Below are positions 57,335 to 64,000 of a stretch of 64,000 bases of DNA, one piece after another. The first letter of the stretch is position 1. Each line of letters opens with the position of its first letter. Source of the DNA: Micrasema longulum (lineage: Eukaryota; Arthropoda; Insecta; Trichoptera; Brachycentridae); contig JAGVSM010001407.1 of NCBI GenBank assembly GCA_022494885.1, forward strand, positions 162,412 to 226,411. Reading direction: 5' to 3'. The notes under the pieces are model-generated. The model had not been told where the DNA came from. It worked only from the letters and a program-made list of their open reading frames with translations, and made no database searches. Made by a program: the position numbers and the translations under genes.

Positions 57335-57480
57335 TCCTTCACGGTATTCTGGTTAGTGCAATTGCCTACCATTAAGTAAATAAAAATAATTACGATGCAA
57401 TAAAAATCAATTCGCCATTTGGCAATTTTGTAGTGCCGTGTGCATTTTAACCATCGTATGAAATAAGCCAATATGTGTGT
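57335..57480 (+). mobile_element. SINE-like repeat, family D
   Basis: CACGGTATTCTGGTTAGTGC, ATTGCCTACCATTAAGTAAA, GTGCCGTGTGCATTTTAACC. Confidence 0.45.
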
Positions 57481-57569
57481 AGTTTCTGCCCTTTTATATT
57501 TAACTATCTATAAAGTCATACTTTTTTTAGATTAAAAATAAAGTGGATGCTTTGATTCAAATTTTTTTT

Positions 57570-57950
57570 CAAACCACCGCACATCCAAGATTATTCTGAG
57601 AAATCTTATACATTATATTTAAATGATTTTAACTTACAGCACAGAATAAACTATGGCTTGCATGCACCAATGTCCCGATTATCTCGTATTGTCAACTCGA
57701 GACAAGATCTGGACTTTTTTGGTGTAAGTCTTTATAGATTTAAAAATTCACTAAGATAGACCGGATCTTGTCTTGAGGTAGTAATTTTTTTTTTTTTTTT
57801 GTTATACCTTTAATTTTATTTAGTTGTATTTTATTTTATTAGTGCCTGTATTTATTATAAGAAATTGTATTTACCATCGTTAAAATGGACTGCATAAGTC
57901 CGTCCGGCTGTCAGTTATCCAAAAATGACAATACCATTTTTAGGAATAAA
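57570..57950 (+). mobile_element. LINE 3' end, diverged relative of the 54.1-kb LINE
   Basis: RINYGLHAPMSRLSRIVNSR then QDLDFFGVSLYRFKNSLR and stop at about 57757, followed by GGATCTTGTCTTGAGG and a 3' UTR with GGACTGCATAAGTCCGTCC. Clearly the same C-terminus as 55.05-55.14 kb but older. Confidence 0.7.
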
Positions 57951-58454
57951 TACTAAAACTTGCGTGCTATTATCATGGAATGTTTTTAAATACCGTTTAA
58001 TCCGATCGATTTTCATTTAAATGCCCATTCTACTGGTTTTACATTAACTTTTATCAGCTCATTTTGCAAACAAACAACTGTGGAATGATTTAACAAATTA
58101 CTTGATGATTATCCGTGTAATAATCTCGTAATCCACTAATGAGCGCGCCACGGTCCGCTTACGACTCCTATTTTAGCTTCTGCATTCATTTTATAAACAA
58201 GTTTCAAATTACTTGCAAACACAATCTGAATATGAGATGACTCTTCACAAGTTTAGTAAAAAATATTTTATAAGTTATTACGCTCCCAATGGCACGTTTG
58301 AATAAATAATTAGTAGTAGGAATTGTTTTCGTATATTCTCTTCGTAGTATTATATGTGTTTATTACCTATGTAGTCGTTGAAGAATCGAAAGTGCATCAG
58401 AAATTCATTTTCTACTCCTTTATAGTATCTCAACACATATACGACTGCTTAGGT

Positions 58455-58749
58455 TGTGATAGGCTGGACATTGGACATGTACAATTAATGCTCGCTACAG
58501 AATGAATGACCAGAATCCGATAAGAGCATCGAATGTTAAGGATCAGGGCGTTAGATTTGTGAGCACCCTGACATTTCATGTTCACACAGAGGCAATCAGT
58601 GGTGAAGCATTGAAGATGTTAGGATTCGTTCTGCGTACTGCCAGGATTTTCGAAAATACCCGCGTATTGATAACTCTTTACAACTCCTTATTGCAATGTT
58701 AACTCGAGAGTGTCTCGATGATTTAGGGGCCACATGAACTGAAGTACTC
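58455..58749 (+). mobile_element. Old LINE RT fragment cut by the BEL LTR
   Basis: YRMNDQNPIRASNVKDQGVR, FVSTLTFHVHTEAISGEALK, MLGFVLRTARIFENTRVL, ITLYNSLLQ, then two in-frame stops with LESVSMI and GPHELKYS still readable. At 58750 the family match ends and the LTR begins. Jockey-type RT region after the palm. Confidence 0.7.
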
Positions 58750-59065
58750 TGTATCCGACAGCCCTCAATATCGTGGGGGGTCGGCGCGGCTTCGTCTTCC
58801 TGGTTCCTCGCAATCGGCCCACCCGGCGTAAACGGGAGGCCTGGGAACCCGGCACGCGGCGATGAAAGCACCGAAAGCTAGGTCAACCTCAGTAGTCCTG
58901 AAAAGGACTTTCCACCCGGTCCAAGTGGTAAAAAGAGGCGAGCGCAGTCGGAGCGATCAAGGCGGCGGCCACAGCAAGGAGCGAAGACCGAGCGGGAGGC
59001 GGCGGCGGACTCGGGAGCACAGCACAGAAATAAAACACTCGTGTCGGAGGACAGCAGAGAACTGA

Positions 59066-59071
59066 TTTATT
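59066..59071 (-). promoter_or_regulatory. Polyadenylation signal in LTR
   Basis: AATAAA on the minus strand, about 20 bases after the TATA-like box in transcription order. Confidence 0.45.
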
Positions 59072-59088
59072 CTTTCAAGTTACACGGC

Positions 59089-59096
59089 TTATAAAG
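59089..59096 (-). promoter_or_regulatory. TATA-like box in LTR
   Basis: CTTTATAA on the minus strand, the only good TATA box in the GC-rich half of the LTR; probably the U3 promoter. Confidence 0.45.
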
Positions 59097-59350
59097 CGTC
59101 GCTCGCCGCGCTAGACGAGTTGCCCCGTAGCGCCGCGCAGATTGGCTCGAGGCGGCGCGGGTGGGCTATCCCCACCACTGCCGGCCCTGCAGTAGCCACG
59201 AGCGGCGTAAATACGGGCGCGTTATGCGCGCGCGGGCCATTTCGCTACTAGCCACGACGAGCGAAGCACGTGTAACCAAACAAGCATGTAAATATTACAA
59301 TAATACATAGTAAAACAAATATCGACAGTATATAAATTTCTATATATTTT

Positions 59351-59433
59351 CCCGGCATAGGTCGAGGCCGAACCCGCAAGTGACAACTGCGTCTTTATTA
59401 AGGGTTCAGCACTCGACTTACAGCTATGCCGGG
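59351..59433. repeat. Inverted repeat inside the LTR
   Basis: Arms 59351-59375 and 59402-59433 share CCCGGCATAG, GTCGAG and GAACCC in mirror order around a 26-bp loop. Confidence 0.65.
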
Positions 59434-59512
59434 CCCTATATTTATTGATAGCAACATTTTATTTTTTATTTTATTTTAATTTATACAAATAATGCGGCCA
59501 ACGTGGCCGTTC

Positions 59513-61024
59513 CTATGGGCGTTCATGCGCGTCCGGAACACTCCCCCCGTGCAGCTCGCCTGCACTGTGGACATCCCGGCCGCGCGGTCCCTCGTTAGGT
59601 AGAATAACTGCTACCTTCACAGCTGGTCTGGTGTAAGTCCCGCTTGTTGTCTTGACGTCCACCACACGAACTTGCCCGTCCCGGGCAGGGTCGGCCCGCG
59701 TTATCCTTCCTCGGGGCCATCGGTTCCGCGGCAAGTTGGGGTCGATGATAATCGCCAGGTCTCCCACCTGAAGGGGTGGCGCTGGATCACGCCATTTCTT
59801 GCGTTGCGCTAGCGTGGGTAGATACTCTGTCAGCCAGCGACGCCAGAACATATCGGCGATCTGCTGCGAGATACGCCACTGTTTGCGGAGACAGGCTCCT
59901 TCTTCCGACTTGTCGAAATATGCTAACGTCGGCTGTGTGTTGGCGGCTCCAAGTAAAAAATGGTTTGGGGTGAGCGGTTCGTCGTCGTCTGCCTGTGTTG
60001 AAATGTGGGTCAGGGGGTGATTATTGACCGAATACTCCGCTTCCGCTAGTACGGTCTTGAGCGTTTCCTCGCGAGGCGTCTGCTCCTTTAGCGTCGCTTG
60101 TAGAGCTCTCTTCACCGACCTTATGAGCCTTTCCCAGGCTCCCCCCATGTGGGGTGATGAAGCAGGTATGAACCTCCATTCCATTTGGCGATTCGTTATC
60201 TCAGTGAGCAGCTTGGGGTTCGTCAGAAGTTCGGCCACGGCTTCACGGAGCTCCCTGTCGGCCCCGTGGAAGTTAGTGGCGTTATCTGAGTACATCACCT
60301 TGGGACAGCCTCTTCGGGCGGCCATCCTTCTGATTGCCATGATAGCCGCATCACTCTCTAGGGATGAAGCGAGCTCGATGTGTATTGCTCGCGTCGTTAG
60401 GCACGTGAATAGGGCGCCGTATCTCTTCTCTCGCCGGCGGCCTATGGTCACTGTCATAGGCCCAAAGAAGTCTAGGCCACAGTGAGTGAACGGAGGCATG
60501 CGGTACGCTAGCCTGGCTTCAGGCAGTTGACCCATGAGTGGCGCGCGTGGTTTACTGCGTGCCGCTTGGCACGCGGGGCATTCACGCGCTATCTTCTTCG
60601 TCCTATTTCTGAGCTTCAATATGAAGAACCGAGCTCTGATATCCGCTAGGGTTCTCTCCACGCCCGGGTGTCCACCCGTCGTGTGGTAGTGCGAGATGAG
60701 GAGGCGCACATATTGGCAATCGCCATCTAAAACGGGCGGCGCGACGCTTCCTGTCGCGACGCCCTCTGCGGCCTGCAGTCGGGTTCCCATTCGGATTATG
60801 CCTTCGCCGTCTAGGAAAGGGCAAGTCGCGTGCAGGCGACTTCCCGGTGGGATGGGTTTCTTTGTTTTAAGCATCTCGAGCTCCTCTCGAAAGGCGGTTT
60901 CTTGTGATCGTCTGATCCAGCTTACTTCGGCTGCTAATGTCTCGGTGGCGCGCAACTCGCGGTCCCCGCCCGGTTGTGCTGCGGGACCGTGCGGCGGCAT
61001 CGTGCGATGAATCGCTGCATCCAT
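59513..61024 (-). CDS. BEL/Pao polyprotein, integrase part
   Basis: 503 residues in a frame different from the upstream pol ORF, which it overlaps by 91 bases; one frameshift probably separates two halves of a single polyprotein, and the ATG is not the natural start. Zinc-binding HHCC region: H-T-T-GGHPGVERT (about 114-122) and CPACQAARSKP (about 148-158). Integrase core: GLDFFGP (D about 185), YSDNATNFHGA (D about 245), GGAWERLIRSVKRAL (E about 294). The C-terminus has the BEL-type DUF5641 region with FWRRWLTEYLPTLAQR and GDLAIIIDPNLPRNRWPRGR. The stop lies 28 bases inside the LTR. Inserts element cDNA into chromosomal DNA. Confidence 0.9.
   Translation of the reverse strand: MDAAIHRTMPPHGPAAQPGGDRELRATETLAAEVSWIRRSQETAFREELEMLKTKKPIPPGSRLHATCPFLDGEGIIRMGTRLQAAEGVATGSVAPPVLDGDCQYVRLLISHYHTTGGHPGVERTLADIRARFFILKLRNRTKKIARECPACQAARSKPRAPLMGQLPEARLAYRMPPFTHCGLDFFGPMTVTIGRRREKRYGALFTCLTTRAIHIELASSLESDAAIMAIRRMAARRGCPKVMYSDNATNFHGADRELREAVAELLTNPKLLTEITNRQMEWRFIPASSPHMGGAWERLIRSVKRALQATLKEQTPREETLKTVLAEAEYSVNNHPLTHISTQADDDEPLTPNHFLLGAANTQPTLAYFDKSEEGACLRKQWRISQQIADMFWRRWLTEYLPTLAQRKKWRDPAPPLQVGDLAIIIDPNLPRNRWPRGRITRADPARDGQVRVVDVKTTSGTYTRPAVKVAVILPNEGPRGRDVHSAGELHGGSVPDAHERP
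59541..59549 (-). promoter_or_regulatory. Polypurine tract
   Basis: CGGGGGGAG on the minus strand immediately before the LTR start, the expected plus-strand primer site. It lies within the integrase coding frame. Confidence 0.65.
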
Positions 61025-63678
61025 GCTGTGGTCCGGATGAGTTTTATCCAGGAGGAAAAACGCTCCGGCCGGGGAAGGGCCTCTTCCCTATTCGCATGAC
61101 CGACGAAGTGGCGCGTCGGTTTTGCCTCTAACTGGTCCCCGGACGGCTTGATAAGGGCTTTCTCCTTAGGCCATTGGGCCTCCGGGCTGCGTAGGAATCG
61201 TGGGCCGTTGAACCACAATCCACCGGGCCCTAGGTCGGGAGGGTCCTTGTCTCGGGTCCCCAGGTCAGCGGGGTTGTCTTTCGTTGGGACCCATCTCCAC
61301 TCCGTCAGGTTCGTCAGTTCGTCGATTTCTCCGAGGCGGTTGGCCACAAAGGTGGAGTACTTCAGGGGGTCAGTCCGGATCCAACATAGGACTGTGCTGG
61401 AGTCCGTCCAGTACACGGTGCGCGTAATGTTGGCCCGGCTTTCTTTCTTCAGGGTGGCGGCCATACGGGCCGCTAGCAGCGCGGCTTGTAACTCTAGCCG
61501 CGGCACAGAGAGTGGTCTCAGCGGAGCCACTTTGCATTTTGCCATTACGAATTTCGCTGACTCGTTGTTCGTAAAATACGCGACGGTGCAGCAGGCTTGT
61601 TCCGATGCGTCGCAAAATACGTGTAGGGTTATGGGGTCCGTTTTAGAGCGCAATGAGCAGCGCGGGATCGCACAACCGTTCTCGCTCAGGAGCTGTAGCC
61701 ATTCTTGCCATTTCTTCACGTGGTCGGGCGTCAGGGGTTGATCCCATCCCGTATTGGATCGCCATACGGCTTGTAGCAGTATCTTCGCCCGGATCGTAAG
61801 GCAGGCTATGAAGCCCACCGGGTCGAAGATGCTCATGGCCGCACTCAGCATCTCGCGCTTCGTGGGCCTCCGTGGTATTGCAGGTATTCCTTCTTCGTGG
61901 TTGAACACGAAGTTGTCACTCCGAGGGTCCCAGACAATTCCCAGGATACGCTCCGTTGTGATCTCGTCGCCGATCGTGATGGCGGTGTTGGCGCGGTCTT
62001 CGTGCTTCACGTTGTCCAGGACGGCCGCCCGGTTTGAGGCCCACCCTGTGAGCTGGAATCCCCCACGGCTGAGTACGAGGGTTACGTCCTGTACCAGCCG
62101 TGCGGCGGCTTCTTCGCTATCCACGGCATCCAAGTAATCATCCATATACATGCGTTTTTCTATGGCTTCGGCGGCTTCTGGATATTCCGCGGCGTGGGCT
62201 TGTGCCACTTGATTCCTCACAAACTGGGCACTGCTCGGGGAGCACTTGGCCCCAAACATCATCGAGGTGAGCATGAACGTCGATGGGTCCTCATCCTCTT
62301 CTAGTCTCCACAGGAACCGTTGGGAGTGGCAATCGGCCTCCCGGATCCTGATGCGCAGGAACATCTCCCTGATGTCTGCGGCTATGGCGACTCGGCCCTC
62401 TCTAAATCTGATCAGGTTACCCAGCAGGGATGAGAGCAGGTCTGGGCCGGTGAGAAGATGCTCATTCAGAGACGTTCTTTGAAATTGCGCGGCTGCGTCG
62501 AACACTACCCGAATTTTGCCCACTTTATTCGGGTTTGTTACCGCAAAATGCGGCAAGTACCATTTGCGTGGATGATACGCGTCAATCTCTTCAGGTTTGA
62601 GTTGAATCGCGTAACCCTTGTTTACGTAGTCGGTTATCTTGGCCCGATAGGCGTTGGCCAGCCCGGAGTCCTTGCGCAACTTCCTTTCTAAGGAGCGCAA
62701 ACGGGTTAAGGCCGCTAGGCGATTGCAGGGCAGAGTGTCGCCGTCCTTTGCCCATAGCAGGCCAGTCTCCCATCGGCCGGATGGGAGCTGTCTGGTGGAA
62801 CTGCTCATTATCTCCTCCGCGCGCACGTCCACGACGCGGCGTCTCTCTCCTATAGAGACTCCCAATGAGTCTACTGCAAAGCTTTGTTTCACTAGTTCTT
62901 CTAGCTTATTGTCGTTTGGACTGTGTTCGGCGTGGAAATTCGGGTGTACGGTCCCTCCGTACGTCACTGGGCCTAGGGCGGTGTTCACTGTCATCAATCC
63001 ATCCTCCCTTATCACAGGCGGGCCGGTGGACACGATGAGTGTGGCGTTGTCAAGACCGATGAGCATTCTCGGTTTGACGGTGGCTTCCCTTGCAGCTTGC
63101 GCACTACTCCGGTTCCGGTGTGGTAGATCCATTGACTTGATGGTTTGCGCGTTTATTTTGAATTCACAGCTGCCCGACACAATGGTGACACTTATACGTT
63201 GTGAACACAGAGTGTCCATTGCACCACTCGCGCCCGAGATAACCAACTCTTCCTTTGGTCCCGTTACACCGATCGCCCGGGCGATGTCCTCTTCCACCAA
63301 AGTGACGGATGATCCTTCATCCATCAATGCGTGAATGTTTATTGTGCCCCGTGGGCCTTTTAAGGTAACCGGCACTACCTTGAATGTAATTGGCACTTCG
63401 GCTCTTTTGGTGAGCAACACTTGCTCATTGTCCGCGGGCGCTGCTGGCCCGCTTCGGTTTTTATGTAACAGCCGGTGATGGCTCCGTCGGCACTCGTTGC
63501 ATTTCGCGGCAACACAATCGGGCGAACGATGGCCCGACTCGAGGCATTGAAAGCACACTGCTTTGTCTCTCACGATTGCCCACTTTTCTGTATATGTCCT
63601 TTTCGCGAACTCGCGACACTGCACCAAGCTATGGCGGTTCGAGTCACAATACACGCACTGAGGTTCTTGTGTCACCAA
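60934..63678 (-). CDS. BEL/Pao polyprotein: zinc knuckles, protease, RT, RNase H
   Basis: 914 residues. Two CX2CX4HX4C knuckles (C8-C21 and C42-C55) and a third partial one; aspartic protease of the A17/DUF1758 type with ALMDEGSSVTLV, catalytic D120; RT with KIRVVFDAAAQF, AIAADIREMFLRI and YMDDYLDA (about 510), the Pao-type palm; Peptidase_A17-associated region GIVWDPRSDNF; RNase H with VFCDASEQACC (about 689), LELQAALLAARMA and YWTDSSTVLCW (about 761). It opens on TTG because the true frame enters from gag; coding similarity continues upstream (KDKRTPQRHVL) before a shift. It ends at a stop after the IARCRRT segment, where the integrase frame takes over. GC-rich codon use contrasts with the AT-rich surroundings. 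Confidence 0.92.
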   Translation of the reverse strand: MVTQEPQCVYCDSNRHSLVQCREFAKRTYTEKWAIVRDKAVCFQCLESGHRSPDCVAAKCNECRRSHHRLLHKNRSGPAAPADNEQVLLTKRAEVPITFKVVPVTLKGPRGTINIHALMDEGSSVTLVEEDIARAIGVTGPKEELVISGASGAMDTLCSQRISVTIVSGSCEFKINAQTIKSMDLPHRNRSSAQAAREATVKPRMLIGLDNATLIVSTGPPVIREDGLMTVNTALGPVTYGGTVHPNFHAEHSPNDNKLEELVKQSFAVDSLGVSIGERRRVVDVRAEEIMSSSTRQLPSGRWETGLLWAKDGDTLPCNRLAALTRLRSLERKLRKDSGLANAYRAKITDYVNKGYAIQLKPEEIDAYHPRKWYLPHFAVTNPNKVGKIRVVFDAAAQFQRTSLNEHLLTGPDLLSSLLGNLIRFREGRVAIAADIREMFLRIRIREADCHSQRFLWRLEEDEDPSTFMLTSMMFGAKCSPSSAQFVRNQVAQAHAAEYPEAAEAIEKRMYMDDYLDAVDSEEAAARLVQDVTLVLSRGGFQLTGWASNRAAVLDNVKHEDRANTAITIGDEITTERILGIVWDPRSDNFVFNHEEGIPAIPRRPTKREMLSAAMSIFDPVGFIACLTIRAKILLQAVWRSNTGWDQPLTPDHVKKWQEWLQLLSENGCAIPRCSLRSKTDPITLHVFCDASEQACCTVAYFTNNESAKFVMAKCKVAPLRPLSVPRLELQAALLAARMAATLKKESRANITRTVYWTDSSTVLCWIRTDPLKYSTFVANRLGEIDELTNLTEWRWVPTKDNPADLGTRDKDPPDLGPGGLWFNGPRFLRSPEAQWPKEKALIKPSGDQLEAKPTRHFVGHANREEALPRPERFSSWIKLIRTTAWMQRFIARCRRTVPQHNRAGTASCAPPRH

Positions 63679-64000
63679 TACATGACGTTGCGGTGTACGC
63701 TTGTCCTTCCGGGCGTTCTCGGCGCGCCGGCGCGCCTATCGCGCTTATCCGCTCGCGCGTTCTGACCATGCGCGGGCATGTCCAGCCCACCTGATGACGG
63801 CACTACACTTGTGAGCTCTCCCATCCAGTTCGCGAAGTCGTAAATGCTGGCCTTCCTAGGCCTGCTCATCCGGTGGCTGAACCAGAGCCACTTCAGGGGC
63901 ATCGGCAGCTTGGCGACGAGTTCTGACAGCAGCTTCGGGTCGGCGAGGTAGTAGGGGTCGATCCCTTCGACGGTGGTGATGACGTTTCGGATGGCGATCG
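63672..64000 (-). CDS. BEL/Pao gag C-terminal part (runs off the window)
   Basis: Open from the window edge: RNVITTVEGIDPYYLADPKL, LSELVAKLPMPLKWLWFS, YDFANWMGELTSVVPSSGG. This is the BEL gag region preceding the zinc knuckles (L..L..KLP..L...W). The frame closes at 63672, while the knuckle frame is another one; the shift maps to GGCGCGCCGGCGCGCC near 63720-63736. The N-terminal gag and 5' LTR are beyond 64000. Confidence 0.8.
   Translation of the reverse strand, partial: IAIRNVITTVEGIDPYYLADPKLLSELVAKLPMPLKWLWFSHRMSRPRKASIYDFANWMGELTSVVPSSGGLDMPAHGQNARADKRDRRAGAPRTPGRTSVHRNVMYW

Larger units (their letters stand above)
58750..59540 (-). mobile_element. BEL/Pao 3' LTR, 791 bp
   Basis: On the minus strand it begins TGTTCCGGAC (59540 leftward) and ends GTCGGATACA (58750), an imperfect inverted terminal pair TGT.TCCG.AC as expected for LTRs. 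The upstream purine tract and integrase C-terminus adjoin it. The U5-side half is very GC-rich. The paired 5' LTR is outside the window, so the borders are inferred; the five bases TACTC at 58745-58749 would be the TSD. Confidence 0.7.

Noticed and set aside
59776..63765. Many plus-strand ORFs of 60-226 residues opposite the BEL polyprotein
   Set aside because: They are antisense shadows of a GC-rich coding region; the minus frames carry all the recognisable domains.

Overview
This window looks like one scaffold piece of an AT-rich, transposon-dense insect genome. A moth or butterfly is the best guess, from the mix of BEL/Pao LTR elements, RTE-like and CR1/L2/Jockey-like LINEs, several tRNA-derived SINE families and short foldback DNA elements. 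The host assignment is an inference. Nothing bacterial is present: no operons, no CRISPR array, no rRNA, no convincing functional tRNA. Almost every recognisable coding stretch is a piece of a mobile element, and most pieces are 5'-truncated or frameshifted.

Layout. 0.4-0.6 kb holds the only candidate host exon: a very GC-rich island bracketed by splice-like AG and GT. 1.2-3.1 kb has two RTE-type LINE tails; one is a clean insertion with a 13-bp target-site duplication (TSD). 5.5-9.3 kb is a SINE cluster in which a SINE-spacer-SINE block occurs twice, with a foldback MITE between the copies. 9.8-13.7 kb has LINE tails, a palindromic repeat split by a 68-bp LINE tail, an L2-like LINE ending in a GAC/GAT microsatellite, and a second MITE copy. 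14-20 kb holds a SINE with an 11-bp TSD, foldback repeats and a TIR element. 20.9-23.3 kb is a nested pile of LINEs and a possible hAT remnant. 24-45 kb is mostly AT-rich sequence with LINE and SINE fragments, a long-TIR element, a spaced repeat array near 39 kb, and a perfect 82-bp inverted repeat near 43 kb. 45-58 kb holds more LINE copies, including two nearly identical LINE 3' ends at 28.9 and 54.1 kb.

58.75-64 kb is the 3' two thirds of a minus-strand BEL/Pao retrotransposon, much richer in GC than its surroundings. It runs gag remainder, zinc knuckles, protease, reverse transcriptase, RNase H and integrase, then a 791-bp 3' LTR that cuts into an older LINE fragment. Its 5' LTR and gag start lie beyond base 64000. 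Two frameshifts, both in GC-rich runs, break the polyprotein.

The least expected signal is a set of hammerhead-like folds (short outer stem, hairpin, GAAA, minimal CCGG or GCGC stem, NUH) inside several unrelated-looking repeats. Two copies 13 kb apart are identical over 43 bases. Their cores deviate from the canonical motif, so activity is doubtful, but the pattern resembles ribozyme remnants of Penelope-like elements. All family names come from motif reading alone; no database search was possible.
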